From Janibacter hoylei PVAS-1 (GTDB taxonomy: Bacteria; Actinomycetota; Actinomycetes; Actinomycetales; Dermatophilaceae), in contig NZ_ALWX01000009.1 of NCBI RefSeq assembly GCF_000297495.1, positions 1-45,928 on the forward strand: a stretch of 45,928 nucleotides of DNA, written 5' to 3'. How positions within the stretch are numbered: position 1 is the stretch's first letter; the number at the start of each line of letters is the position of its first letter. Positions 19,479-27,785 of the stretch are shown here, piece by piece. The position numbers and the translations under genes are program-made. A model generated the notes under the pieces. That model made no database searches. It had not been told where the DNA came from and saw only the letters and a program-made list of their open reading frames with translations.

Positions 19479-19712
19479 ATGATCACCATCCACGTGGACC
19501 ACGTCATGACCAACATGGCCGCGGACCTGTGCGTCCGCTACCCCCAGGTCGCCTGCGAGCGCATCGAGGCCATGGTCGCGAGCGCCAGGGAGCGCATCGA
19601 GCCGACCAACCAGCACCCCGAGTTCCTCGCCCCGCTCGTCGAGCACGCCGTGAAGATCGAGTTGCACGAGCTCGCCGGCGCCCCGGTGCCGCCCACGAGC
19701 GCCACCTGCTGA
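19479..19712 (+). CDS. Small helical protein (three-helix bundle type), 77 residues
   Basis: ATG 19479 has a strong GAGGAGG ribosome site four bases upstream. The protein (MITIHVDHVMTNMAADLCVRY...) appears to consist of three short helices and a Pro-rich tail, with no signal peptide. The layout resembles small actinobacterial proteins annotated as three-helix bundle dimerisation domain proteins; the function is unknown. A strong terminator follows at 19726. Upstream, between the PLP decarboxylase start and this gene, about 140 bases hold the promoters of both divergent genes. Confidence 0.7.
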   Translation: MITIHVDHVMTNMAADLCVRYPQVACERIEAMVASARERIEPTNQHPEFLAPLVEHAVKIELHELAGAPVPPTSATC

Positions 19713-19725
19713 CGACCCCCGATCC

Positions 19726-19760
19726 ACGAACCCCCCGGTCCCCTGCACCGGGGGGTTCGT
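19726..19760 (+). terminator. Terminator after the small helical protein gene
   Basis: Perfect 14-bp inverted repeat (ACGAACCCCCCGGT / ACCGGGGGGTTCGT) with a 7-base loop, 13 bases after the stop and 29 bases before ung. Confidence 0.8.
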
Positions 19761-19789
19761 CGTCCCCGCGGCAGGCATAGGTTGGGCGG

Positions 19790-20467
19790 GTGCCAGCACA
19801 ACCCCTGACCGAGCTCGTCCACCCCTCTTGGGCGCAGGCCCTCGAGCCCGTCGCCGGGACGATCGCGGCCATGGGCGAGTACCTGCGCGCCGAGGTCGCC
19901 GCCGGCCACGGCTACCTTCCCGCTGGCGAGCACGTGCTGCGAGCCTTCACCATCCCGCTCGACGAGGTCCGGGTGCTCGTCGTCGGCCAGGACCCCTACC
20001 CCACCCCCGGCCACGCCATCGGGCTCTCCTTCGCGGTGGCGCCGGACGTGCGGCCGCTGCCCCGGTCCCTGCTCAACATCCACCGCGAGCTCGTCGACGA
20101 CCTCGGCGTCGCCACCCCCGGCAACGGCGACCTCACACCGTGGGCACAGCGGGGCGTCATGCTGCTCAACCGCTGCCTCACCGTGCGCCCCGGCGCACCG
20201 GCCAGCCACCAGGGCCACGGCTGGGAGCAGGTCACCGACCGCGCGATCGAGGCCCTCGCCCGCCGCGGCGGACCACTCGTCGCGATCCTCTGGGGTCGGC
20301 AGGCGCGCAACCTGGCCCCTGCGCTCGGCGACGTGCCACGCATCGAGAGCGCCCACCCCTCCCCCCTGTCCGCCCGCAACGGGTTCTTCGGCTCGCGGCC
20401 CTTCAGCCGGACCAATGAGCTGCTGACCCGTCAGGGAGCCGACCCGATCGACTGGAGCCTGCCGTGA
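19790..20467 (+). CDS. ung: Uracil-DNA glycosylase, family 1
   Basis: A 225-residue enzyme. The water-activating motif GQDPYP has Asp68, LLNRCLTV follows, and the DNA-minor-groove loop [18 protein letters not shown] includes the catalytic His. It cuts uracil from DNA as the first step of base excision repair. GTG 19790 lies 6 bases after TAGGTT (19778-19783), with no ribosome site between, so the mRNA may be leaderless. Its stop overlaps the GTG of the SGNH hydrolase gene (GTGA), so both are coupled. Length and motifs are complete. Confidence 0.95.
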   Translation: MPAQPLTELVHPSWAQALEPVAGTIAAMGEYLRAEVAAGHGYLPAGEHVLRAFTIPLDEVRVLVVGQDPYPTPGHAIGLSFAVAPDVRPLPRSLLNIHRELVDDLGVATPGNGDLTPWAQRGVMLLNRCLTVRPGAPASHQGHGWEQVTDRAIEALARRGGPLVAILWGRQARNLAPALGDVPRIESAHPSPLSARNGFFGSRPFSRTNELLTRQGADPIDWSLP

Positions 20468-21276
20468 CCGAGCCGACCACCCCCGCCCAGCACCCCTGGC
20501 GCCGCTACGTCGCGATCGGCGACTCCTTCACCGAGGGCATGGTCGACGTCGACCCTCGGCACGAGGGCCGCTTCATCGGGTGGGCCGACCGCCTCGCCGC
20601 GGAGCTCGCCGGGCGCACCGGCGGCGAGGAGCTGCACTACGCCAACCTCGCCATCCGCGGCCGCAAGCTCGCCGACGTCGTCGGGCGGCAGCTCGACGAG
20701 GCGCTGACGATGACCCCGGACCTCGTCTCGGTGGTCGGCGGCGGCAACGACATCCTGCGCCCCCGGGTCGACCTCGACGCGATCGCCGCCCGGCTCGAGG
20801 ACGCCGTCGCCCGGATCCGTGGGGCCGGCGCCGACGTGCTCCTCGCGACGCCGACGGACCCGCGCGGAGCCGGCCTCTTCTCCGCCCTTCGCTCGCGGCA
20901 CGCGGTGCACACGGCCAACCTCCACTCCATCGCCGCCCGCCACGGCGCGCACGTCCTCGACCTGTGGGGCATGCGCTCGGTCAAGGACGCGCGCATGTGG
21001 GGCGAGGACCGGATCCACCTGAGCACACCGGGGCACGAGCGCGTGGCCCAGGCGGCGCTGACGGCGCTCGGCCTGCCGACGCGGGCGGGCTGGGACACTC
21101 CCCTCGACCCGGCGCCGTCGCGACCGGCCACCCAGCGTCGGGCTGAGCGCGCCCGGTGGGCGGTCACCTACGCCGGACCGTGGGTGCAGCGCCGGCTCAC
21201 CGGCCGCTCCTCCGGCGACACGGTGACGGCGAAGATCGGCGAGCCCGCCCCCTTCGGCCCGCTCGACCTGCCCTGA
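20464..21276 (+). CDS. SGNH/GDSL-family hydrolase
   Basis: A 270-residue esterase-type protein starting at GTG 20464, which overlaps the ung stop. Block I is IGDSFTEGM with the nucleophile Ser21, the Gly block reads ANLAIRGRK, block III is GGGNDIL, and block V is [11 protein letters not shown] with the catalytic Asp and His. There is no signal peptide, so it is cytoplasmic; the substrate is unknown. The C-terminal ~60 residues are Arg/Pro-rich and end in a region typical of actinobacterial members of this group. It is translationally coupled with ung, although no functional link between the two is known. Confidence 0.9.
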   Translation: MTEPTTPAQHPWRRYVAIGDSFTEGMVDVDPRHEGRFIGWADRLAAELAGRTGGEELHYANLAIRGRKLADVVGRQLDEALTMTPDLVSVVGGGNDILRPRVDLDAIAARLEDAVARIRGAGADVLLATPTDPRGAGLFSALRSRHAVHTANLHSIAARHGAHVLDLWGMRSVKDARMWGEDRIHLSTPGHERVAQAALTALGLPTRAGWDTPLDPAPSRPATQRRAERARWAVTYAGPWVQRRLTGRSSGDTVTAKIGEPAPFGPLDLP

Positions 21277-21346
21277 GGTCGCGACGACCACAGCGCTCTT
21301 TGTCCAATACGGCTGCACTTTCCTGTGGTTTTGCCGCAGATGCGGT

Positions 21347-21352
21347 GATACT
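21347..21352 (+). promoter_or_regulatory. -10 element (GATACT) of the mop-mod operon
   Basis: GATACT lies 9 bases before the ATG at 21362 in a locally AT-richer stretch (21290-21360). There is no ribosome site between, which suggests a leaderless transcript starting at or near the ATG. No clear -35 is seen. Confidence 0.45.
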
Positions 21353-21361
21353 TTGCGCAAC

Positions 21362-21763
21362 ATGGCGCAGATTCGAATTTCAGAGGCGGCGGAGCTGCTG
21401 GCCGTCTCCCCGGACACCGTCCGACGCTGGATCGACGCTGGCCGCCTCACCGCGACGAAGGGAGCCGGCCCGGCCCACGTCGACGGCACCGACCTGGCGC
21501 GGCTCGCCGAGGAGATCGCCCACCCGGCCCCCGTCGGCACGGTGACCGACGAGTCCGCCCGCAACCGGATGCGCGGCATCGTCACCGAGGTCAAGAGGGA
21601 CGGGGTCATGGCGCAGGTGAGCCTGCAGGCCGGACCCTTCCGGATCGTCTCCCTCATGTCCCGCGAGGCCGCCGACGAGCTCGGCCTGGATCCCGGAGTC
21701 GTCGCCGTCGCCTCCATCAAGTCCACCAATGTCGTCATCGGCACGCCCGGGAGCCCCGCATGA
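21362..21763 (+). CDS. HTH-TOBE (Mop-like) molybdate-responsive regulator
   Basis: A 133-residue protein. Residues about 4-30 form an excisionase/MerR-like helix-turn-helix (ISEAAELLAVSPDTVRRWIDAGRL). Residues about 62-130 form a single TOBE/Mop domain (NRMRGIVTEVKRDGVMAQVSLQAG ... VASIKSTNVVIG), which binds molybdate or tungstate in family members. This pairing is a common actinobacterial regulator placed at the head of mod operons. The start is ATG 21362 without a Shine-Dalgarno site but with a nearby -10. It overlaps modA as ATGA. It probably senses cytoplasmic molybdate and controls modABC; whether it activates or represses cannot be seen. Confidence 0.85.
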   Translation: MAQIRISEAAELLAVSPDTVRRWIDAGRLTATKGAGPAHVDGTDLARLAEEIAHPAPVGTVTDESARNRMRGIVTEVKRDGVMAQVSLQAGPFRIVSLMSREAADELGLDPGVVAVASIKSTNVVIGTPGSPA

Positions 21764-22530
21764 AGCGCATCGTCGCCACCACCGCCACCGCCGCACTCGC
21801 CCTGGCCCTTGCGGCCTGCGGCTCCGACTCGGACTCCTCTGCGTCGGGCGGCGACGGGGGCACCACGACCCTCAACGTCGCAGCGGCCGCCTCGCTCACG
21901 GCCTCCTTCGAGGAGATCGAGGCCGCCTTCGAGGAGGAGCACGAGGGCGTCGACGTCCAGCTCCAGTTCGCCGGGTCCTCCGACCTCGCCTCGCAGATCA
22001 CCAACGGCGCCGACCTCGACGTCTTCGCCTCCGCCGACGAGGCCAACATAGACAAGGTCAAGGACGCTGTCGAGGGCGAGCCCACGGTCTTCGCGACCAA
22101 TGTCCTGACGATCATCACCGAGCCGGGCAACCCGCAGAAGATCACCGGGCTGGAGGACCTCGAGGACTCCGACCTGGCCGTCGTCGTCTGCGCCGAGCAG
22201 GTCCCCTGCGGCGCCGCGACCGCGACCCTCACCGAGCAGCAGGGCGTCACGCTCGAGCCCGCGAGCGAGGAGTCCAAGGTGACCGACGTGCTGAGCAAGG
22301 TGACCACGGGCGAGGCCGACGCCGGCCTCGTCTACGTCACCGACGCGACCGGCGCGGGCGACAAGGTCGAGATGGTCGAGACGAAGGGCGCCGACACGGT
22401 CGTCAACAGCTACCCCATCGCCGCGCTCAAGGACTCGAAGCACGCCGAGGACGCCCGGGCCTTCGTCGACTACGTCACCGGCCCGGAGGGTCAGAAGGTG
22501 CTCAAGGGCAAGGGCTTCGGCACCCCGTGA
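21760..22530 (+). CDS. modA: Molybdate ABC transporter substrate-binding lipoprotein ModA
   Basis: A 256-residue secreted lipoprotein. The signal peptide ends with lipobox ALAAC, with the lipidated Cys at residue 20, and a Ser/Gly linker follows. The mature part has LNVAAAASLTASFEEI and LQFAGSSDLASQI, the conserved oxyanion-binding serines of ModA, and ADLDVFASADEAN. It captures molybdate (or tungstate) outside the membrane and delivers it to ModBC. It overlaps both the HTH-TOBE gene and modB by four bases or fewer. The imported metal would feed the molybdenum cofactor needed by the Cox enzyme. Confidence 0.95.
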   Translation: MKRIVATTATAALALALAACGSDSDSSASGGDGGTTTLNVAAAASLTASFEEIEAAFEEEHEGVDVQLQFAGSSDLASQITNGADLDVFASADEANIDKVKDAVEGEPTVFATNVLTIITEPGNPQKITGLEDLEDSDLAVVVCAEQVPCGAATATLTEQQGVTLEPASEESKVTDVLSKVTTGEADAGLVYVTDATGAGDKVEMVETKGADTVVNSYPIAALKDSKHAEDARAFVDYVTGPEGQKVLKGKGFGTP

Positions 22531-23303
22531 GGCCCCCCGCCTGGCTATGGATCCCGGCGGCGGGGGCCATCCTCGTCGTCGTGGTCCCGCTGCTCGGTCT
22601 GCTGACCTCCGTGGACGTCGGCAGCCTCTGGCCGCTGCTGACGTCGGAGGCCTCGGTGACCGCGCTCCTGCTGTCGCTGCGCACCGCGGTCATCGCCACG
22701 GCGCTCTGCTTGGTCCTCGGGGCCCCGCTCGCCCTGCTGCTCGCCCGCGGGCAGTGGTGGGGGCAGGCGGTGCTGCGGGCGCTCGTCCTGGTGCCCCTCG
22801 TCCTGCCGCCGGTCGTGGGCGGCTTGGCGCTGCTGACGACCTTCGGTCGGCGCGGGCTGCTCGGCGAGCACCTCGTCGCCGCGGGCATCTCGATCTCCTA
22901 CACGACCACCGCGGTGGTCCTCGCGCAGACCTTCGTCGCGCTCCCCTTCCTCGTCCTGTCCCTGGAGGGGGCGGTGCGGGGTCTCGACCGGCGTCACGAG
23001 GAGGCCGCCGCCACCCTCGGCGCCGGACCGTGGCGCCGGCTCACCCGCGTCACGCTCCCGCTCGTGGGGCCGGGGCTCGTGTCGGGCTCCGTGCTCGCCT
23101 TCGCCCGGGCCCTCGGCGAGTTCGGGGCGACGCTCACCTTCGCCGGGTCCGCGCAGGGGCGGACCCGGACCCTCCCCCTGGAGATCTACCTGCAGCGAGA
23201 GGTCGACCAGGACGCCGCCATCGCGCTCTCGCTCGTGCTCGTCGTGCTCGCCACGGTGATCGTCGGGTCCGTCTACGCGCGCACGACCAGGGCCGCAGCA
23301 TGA
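22527..23303 (+). CDS. modB: Molybdate ABC transporter permease ModB
   Basis: A 258-residue inner-membrane permease with about six helices. The start is GTG 22527, overlapping the modA stop as GTGA. The N-terminus VRPPAWLWIPAAG leads directly into the first helix. The EAA-type loop EEAAATLGAGPWRRLTRVTLPL contacts the ATPase, and ALGEFGATLTFAG is the conserved ModB segment. A run of six C just after the start is in frame here, unlike the frameshifted runs elsewhere in the window. Confidence 0.95.
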   Translation: MRPPAWLWIPAAGAILVVVVPLLGLLTSVDVGSLWPLLTSEASVTALLLSLRTAVIATALCLVLGAPLALLLARGQWWGQAVLRALVLVPLVLPPVVGGLALLTTFGRRGLLGEHLVAAGISISYTTTAVVLAQTFVALPFLVLSLEGAVRGLDRRHEEAAATLGAGPWRRLTRVTLPLVGPGLVSGSVLAFARALGEFGATLTFAGSAQGRTRTLPLEIYLQREVDQDAAIALSLVLVVLATVIVGSVYARTTRAAA

Positions 23304-24361
23304 GCCTGCAGGTGCGCGCCCGGTGGGCGCAGCGCGGCCTCGACGTCGACCTCGACGTGCCCGCCGGTCGGCACGCGATCACCGGGCCCAACGGCGCGGG
23401 CAAGTCCTCGCTGCTCGCCGTCGTCGCCGGACTGGCCCGCCCCGACGAGAGCCGGGTCGTGCTCGGCGGTCGCCCGCTCGACGGGCTGCCGCCGCACCGC
23501 CGTCGGGTCGTGCTCATGTCGCAGGCCGGGCAGCTCTTCCCCCACCTCGGGGTCGGCGACAACGTCGCCTTCGGCCCGCGCAGCCAGGGCAGGGGGCGGC
23601 GCGAGTCCCGCGCCGCTGCCGAGCACTGGCTCGAGGTCGTCGGGATGAGCAGCTTCGCCGACCGACGCCCCGCCCAGCTCTCCGGTGGTCAGGCCGCGCG
23701 CGTCGCCCTCGCCCGGGCGCTGGCCGCCGAGCCAGCCGCGCTCCTGCTCGACGAGCCGCTCGCCGCGCTCGACGTCGAGGCGACCCCCGCGATGCGGGCG
23801 GTCCTGTCACAGGTCACCCACGAGCGCGAGGACCTCGTCGTCCTCCTGGTCACCCACGACGTCCTCGACGTGCTCACCGTCGCCGACGGGCCGCGCGACA
23901 CGCTCACCGTCCTCGGCGAGCAGGTCGAGCACGGCCGCGTCCGCGAGGTGCTCGAGCGACCGCGCAGCGCCTTCACGGCGGGGCTGGCGGGGGTCAACCT
24001 GCTCCGGGCCGAAGGGCGCGCCGGCGGCGGTGCCATCGCCGGAGAGGTCGAGATCGCCACCGGACCGCACCAGATCGCCGGGCCGTGCTGGGTGACCTTC
24101 GCCCCCGACGCGGTCTCGCTGCACGATGACCACCCGGAGGGATCGCCGCGCAATGTCTGGCGCTCTCGGGTCACGCGCGTCGAAGCGCACGCCGGGCGGG
24201 TGCGGGTCCGGTTGGACTCCCCCTTCGCGATGAGTGCGGAGGTGACGCCTGCGGCGCTGGCGGCACTCCCCCTTCGTCCCGGGGACCGGGTGTGGGCCTC
24301 GGTCAAGGCGACCCAGGTGCGCGTGCACCCAGCCACCGTCACCGCTGACGACCGTCCCTGA
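23300..24361 (+). CDS. modC: Molybdate ABC transporter ATP-binding protein ModC
   Basis: A 353-residue ATPase starting at ATG 23300, overlapping modB as ATGA. Walker A is GPNGAGKSS, the signature LSGGQAARVALARAL, Walker B LLLDEPLAALD, and the switch His is in LVTHD. After about residue 230 comes a C-terminal TOBE-like regulatory domain (CWVTFAPDAVSL ... VWASVKATQVRVHP) that can bind molybdate and slow transport. The Walker A ends GKSS, not GKST, a tolerated variant. It is the last gene of mop-modABC. Confidence 0.95.
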   Translation: MSLQVRARWAQRGLDVDLDVPAGRHAITGPNGAGKSSLLAVVAGLARPDESRVVLGGRPLDGLPPHRRRVVLMSQAGQLFPHLGVGDNVAFGPRSQGRGRRESRAAAEHWLEVVGMSSFADRRPAQLSGGQAARVALARALAAEPAALLLDEPLAALDVEATPAMRAVLSQVTHEREDLVVLLVTHDVLDVLTVADGPRDTLTVLGEQVEHGRVREVLERPRSAFTAGLAGVNLLRAEGRAGGGAIAGEVEIATGPHQIAGPCWVTFAPDAVSLHDDHPEGSPRNVWRSRVTRVEAHAGRVRVRLDSPFAMSAEVTPAALAALPLRPGDRVWASVKATQVRVHPATVTADDRP

Positions 24362-24392
24362 CGGCCGGCTGTCGCGACCGGCCGCGAGGAGA

Positions 24393-25025
24393 TCAGTCGT
24401 CCGTGGCGACCGTGGCCTGGCCCGACTCGACGTCGACGTCGACCTCGACGCCACCACGGTCCGTCGTGTCGATGGTGACCTGCCAGACGTGACGGCCGCC
24501 CTGCTCCTCGAGCTCGACGTCGTCGAGGGTGCCGTCGACCTGCTTCAGCGCGGTGGTGATGGCATCGCCGAGCGAGATCTTCGCGGCCTCGATCGCGGCC
24601 CGGTCCTCGTCGTCGAGGTCGTCCGTGTCGTCGTCGACCGTGGCGGTGCCGTCAGCCGTCACCGTGACCTCGGTGCTCGTGCTGCCCTCGGCGACGTCGA
24701 TCTCCCAGCTGCCGTCGTCGTCCTGGTCGTCGATCTCGTAGGCGGCGCCGCCCGCCTCCTCCTCGGCCGCCGAGATGGCCGCGAGGACGTCGTCGGAGCT
24801 CGCACCGCCTGCCGCGGAGGTGCTGGATCTGCTCGTGTCGTCGGCGGAGGAGCTGCCGTCCGACGGGCTGTCGTCGGAGCTGCTCTCGGTCGTGGTGGTC
24901 GACGGCGCCGCGGAGCTGCTCGTCGTCGACCCGGCACCATCGGCACCGGTGTCCGACCCGCAGGCGGTGACGCCGAGAGAGACGGCGGCGGCGAGGGCGA
25001 TGAGGGCGGTGCGTGAGGTCGTCAT
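24393..25025 (-). CDS. PepSY-domain lipoprotein
   Basis: A 210-residue protein starting at ATG 25025 (MTTSRTALIALAAAV). The signal peptide has lipobox GVTAC with Cys22, then a long Ser/Thr/Asp-rich low-complexity linker (about residues 23-75). Two PepSY-like repeats follow: DDVLAAISAAEEEAGG...GSWEIDVAEG and LGDAITTALKQVDGTLDD...VWQVTIDTT. PepSY domains are often extracytoplasmic inhibitors or sensors, but the role here is unknown. A second in-frame ATG four codons upstream is less likely. It is divergent from the acyl-CoA dehydrogenase and convergent with modC. Confidence 0.85.
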   Translation of the reverse strand: MTTSRTALIALAAAVSLGVTACGSDTGADGAGSTTSSSAAPSTTTTESSSDDSPSDGSSSADDTSRSSTSAAGGASSDDVLAAISAAEEEAGGAAYEIDDQDDDGSWEIDVAEGSTSTEVTVTADGTATVDDDTDDLDDEDRAAIEAAKISLGDAITTALKQVDGTLDDVELEEQGGRHVWQVTIDTTDRGGVEVDVDVESGQATVATDD

Positions 25026-25113
25026 GGCTCCCACCATGGCGGCCCAGATCGCCGATATCCAGCCGGATCGGCCTGGGTGAAGGCACTCTCATCGAGGCCT
25101 CATCCCGGTCTCA

Positions 25114-25119
25114 TAGAGT
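25114..25119 (+). promoter_or_regulatory. -10 element TAGAGT of the acyl-CoA dehydrogenase gene
   Basis: TAGAGT ends 7 bases before the ATG at 25127, with no ribosome site between. This is the spacing expected of a leaderless actinobacterial transcript. Confidence 0.5.
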
Positions 25120-25126
25120 GGCACCC

Positions 25127-26288
25127 ATGGCAGCAACGAGGCTCATGCCCACGGAGATCGGTGACGACCTCATCGCCCTCACGCGGGAGATCTGCGACAA
25201 GTCCCTGCGACCCCAGGTCGACGACGTCGAGGCGCGCGCGGCGACCGAGGAGGTCTTCCCGCGGGAGGTCTTCCGCACCCTCGGGCGGGCGGGCCTGCTC
25301 TCGCTGCCCTACCCCGAGGAGCTCGGTGGGGGGCGGACAGCCCTACGAGGTCTACCTGCAGGTGGTCGAGGAGATCGCGAGCGCTTGGGCGGCCGTGGCC
25401 GTCGGGGTCTCGGTGCACTCCCTGACCGCCTACGCCGTGCACACCTACGGCAGCCCCGAGCAGCAGCAGGCGCTCCTGCCCGACATGCTCTCCGGCGAGA
25501 CCCTCGGCGCCTACGCCCTCTCCGAGCCCCTGGCTGGCTCCGACATCGGGGCGATGACGACCCGGGCCACCGCGGACGGCGACGACTGGCGCATCCGCGG
25601 GCGCAAGGCGTGGATCTCGCACGCCGGCCACGCCGACTACTACACGACCTTCGCCCGCACCAGCGACGACGGCGGTCGGGGCGTCAGCTGCTTCGTCGTG
25701 CCGGCCGACGCGCCGGGCCTGTCCTTCGGCACCCCGGAGAAGAAGATGGGCCTGCACGGCGACACCGTGCGCGAGGTGATCTTCGAGGACGCGCCGGTGA
25801 GCGGTGACCGCCAGATCGGTGAGCTCGGGCGCGGTGTGCCCATGGCGCTGGCCGGCCTCGACGCCGGACGGCTCGGCATCGCCGCGGTCGCGACCGGCCT
25901 GGCCCAGTCCGCCCTCGACGTTGCGGCCCGCTACGCGACCGAGCGCGAGCAGTTCGGCCGGGCCATCGCGAGCAACCAGGGGTTGGCCTTCCTGCTCGCC
26001 GACATGGAGGCCGCGGTGACGAGCGCCCGCGCCACCTACCTGCACGCCGCGCGGCTGCGTGACGCGGGCCGCACCTTCGGCAAGGAGGCCGCCGTGGCCA
26101 AGCTCGTCGCGACCGACGCGGCGATGCGGGTGACGACCGACGCGATCCAGGTCCTCGGTGGCGCCGGCTTCACCCAGGACTTCCCCGTGGAGCGCTACTT
26201 CCGCGAGGCCAAGGTGACGCAGATCTTCGAGGGGACCAACCAGATCCAGCGGCTCGTCATCTCGCGCCAGCTGCTCGCGGGGCTCTGA
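25127..26288 (+). pseudogene. Acyl-CoA dehydrogenase, interrupted by one frameshift
   Basis: ATG 25127 (MAATRLMPTEIGDDLIALTR). The N-terminal helical domain reads well up to PYPEELGGG, where the frame is lost at a run of six G (25328-25333). It resumes at GQPYEVYLQVVEEIASAWAA. Dropping one G gives a continuous 386-residue protein of normal family length. Later motifs are all present: ALSEPLAGSDIGAM (FAD/substrate loop), DYYTTFART, REQFGRAIASNQ, QVLGGAGF, and FEGTNQIQRLVISRQLL with the usual catalytic Glu region. It would oxidise an acyl-CoA to the enoyl-CoA and pass electrons to ETF. The intact downstream frame suggests a sequence error and not real loss. Confidence 0.85.
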
Positions 26289-26301
26289 CCCCCTTCGGCC
26301 G

Positions 26302-27642
26302 TCAGTCCTCGTGGTCCCGGGAGATGCCGGGCAGGAGGGCCTCGCCGGAGCGCAGGGCGTCCAAGGCGCCGGGGCTCTGCGCGATGCGATCGAGGCTGCG
26401 CCGGCGGTAGCGCCAGATCATCCACGCGCCGAAGCCCCACAGGAGGAACTGGACGCTCATCGCGATGCGGAAGTCGTCGAGCGTGTAGGTGTCCGGACCG
26501 CCGGGGGCTAGGCGGTCGAGGACGAGGCCGATGAGCGCCATCGTCACGAGCGAGGCGACGAAGCCGCCCATGTTGACCACGCCCGAGGCCCGGCCGAGCC
26601 GGTCGCTGCGGTGGAAGCTGCGGGCGAGGTCGAAGGCGATCATCGAGCCGGGTCCGCCCACCGCGGTGACGGCGACGAGCACGACGAGCAGCCACAGCGG
26701 CGAACGGCCGGGAAGGGCCAGGACGACCGCCCACACCAGGGCGATCGACCCGACGACGCCCAGGGCAACCACCGAGCGGTAGTAGGGGTTGCGGCCCGTC
26801 CAGCGACCGATCGTCGGGCCGGCCACGAGCGCGACGAAGGTCATCAGGGTGAGCAGGGCCGATGCGGTCGTCGGGCTCAGCCCCTGGCCGGAGACGAGGA
26901 AGGGGTAGCCCCACAGCAGCGCGAAGACCGTGGGCGCGAACTGCGAGGTGAAGTGCACCGACAGACCGAGCCGGGTGCCCGGGTCACGCCAGACCTCGGT
27001 GAGGCTGTGCCGCAGGGCGCGCAGCTTGATCCGCTCGACCTCGCCGCGCTCGTAGGGCGAGTCCTTGATGACCGCGAAGGCGCCGAACAGGAGGATGACG
27101 CCGAGCGAGGCGGCGAGGGTATAGGTGCGGGTCCAGCCCAAGCCGTGCAGCGCGGCACTCAGCGGGACGGCTGCGGCCACGGCGCCCATCTGGCCGACCA
27201 TGCCGGTGAGCTGGGTGATGACCGGCGCCTGCCGCACGAGGAACCACAGCGCGACGAGGCGCAGCACGGCGGTGAAGACCATCGCGTCGCCGGCGCCGAT
27301 GAGGGCCCGGGCTCCCAGACCCATGGCGAAGCTGTCGGCGGCGGCGAACCACAGCTGGCCAGCAGTCATGCAAACCAGCCCGCTGATGATGAGGATGCGC
27401 GAGCCGAAGCGGTCGAGCGCCACCCCGACGGGCACCTGCATCCCGGCGTAGACGGCGAGCTGGAGGACCGTGAAGGTCGCCAGCTGGCTGGCGTTGATGT
27501 CGAAGCGGTCGGCCGCGAGCAGCCCTGCGACCCCGAGCGAGGTGCGGTGGAAGACGGCGAGGACGTAGACGGCGAGGCCGGCGCCCCAGATGGCGTAGGC
27601 GCGACGCCGCCCGATGTCGTGCAGCTGTCGGGTCCCGGTCAC
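26302..27642 (-). CDS. MFS transporter
   Basis: A 446-residue major facilitator with about 12 helices. I place the start at GTG 27642 (MTGTRQLHDIGRRRAYAIWG) because TATCAT lies 7 bases upstream (27650-27655). An open extension to 27729 overlaps one of the operators of the neighbouring operon and looks non-coding. Motifs include AVFHRTSLGVAGLLAADRF in helix 1 and its loop, VALDRFGSRILI (motif A) and FGAWMIWRYRRRS near the end. The family pattern resembles actinobacterial nitrate/sugar-phosphate-like or hexuronate-like MFS members, but the substrate is not predictable. It is convergent with the acyl-CoA dehydrogenase gene, 13 bases apart. Confidence 0.88.
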   Translation of the reverse strand: MTGTRQLHDIGRRRAYAIWGAGLAVYVLAVFHRTSLGVAGLLAADRFDINASQLATFTVLQLAVYAGMQVPVGVALDRFGSRILIISGLVCMTAGQLWFAAADSFAMGLGARALIGAGDAMVFTAVLRLVALWFLVRQAPVITQLTGMVGQMGAVAAAVPLSAALHGLGWTRTYTLAASLGVILLFGAFAVIKDSPYERGEVERIKLRALRHSLTEVWRDPGTRLGLSVHFTSQFAPTVFALLWGYPFLVSGQGLSPTTASALLTLMTFVALVAGPTIGRWTGRNPYYRSVVALGVVGSIALVWAVVLALPGRSPLWLLVVLVAVTAVGGPGSMIAFDLARSFHRSDRLGRASGVVNMGGFVASLVTMALIGLVLDRLAPGGPDTYTLDDFRIAMSVQFLLWGFGAWMIWRYRRRSLDRIAQSPGALDALRSGEALLPGISRDHED

Positions 27643-27649
27643 TGGATAG

Positions 27650-27655
27650 ATGATA
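27650..27655 (-). promoter_or_regulatory. -10 element TATCAT of the MFS gene
   Basis: TATCAT on the minus strand is 7 bases before the GTG start at 27642, with no Shine-Dalgarno site, so this is a probable leaderless transcript. Confidence 0.55.
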
Positions 27656-27707
27656 CGAATCCGTGCGCGATGCAGGCCATTGCGTCCACGGATCGGCAGG
27701 CGACGAC

Positions 27708-27729
27708 TTGTCACACACGCTTGACACAA
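27708..27729. promoter_or_regulatory. Operator copy 1, TTGTCA-N8-TGACACAA
   Basis: A 22-bp imperfect dyad. A consensus -35 hexamer TTGACA (27721-27726) is embedded in its right arm. It matches copy 2 at 27754, and the pair flanks the presumed promoter of the membrane protein-GntR operon. Confidence 0.6.
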
Positions 27730-27753
27730 GCCGAAGGGAGGACGAGTCTTTCT

Positions 27754-27775
27754 TTGTCACACTCACCTGATACAA
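27754..27775. promoter_or_regulatory. Operator copy 2, TTGTCA-N8-TGATACAA
   Basis: It has the same layout as copy 1, with one base changed in the right arm and a centre-to-centre distance of 46 bp. It ends next to the AAGGAG ribosome site of the gene at 27786. It is probably bound by the GntR/YtrA-type repressor encoded downstream. Confidence 0.6.
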
Positions 27776-27785
27776 GGAGCTGGCC

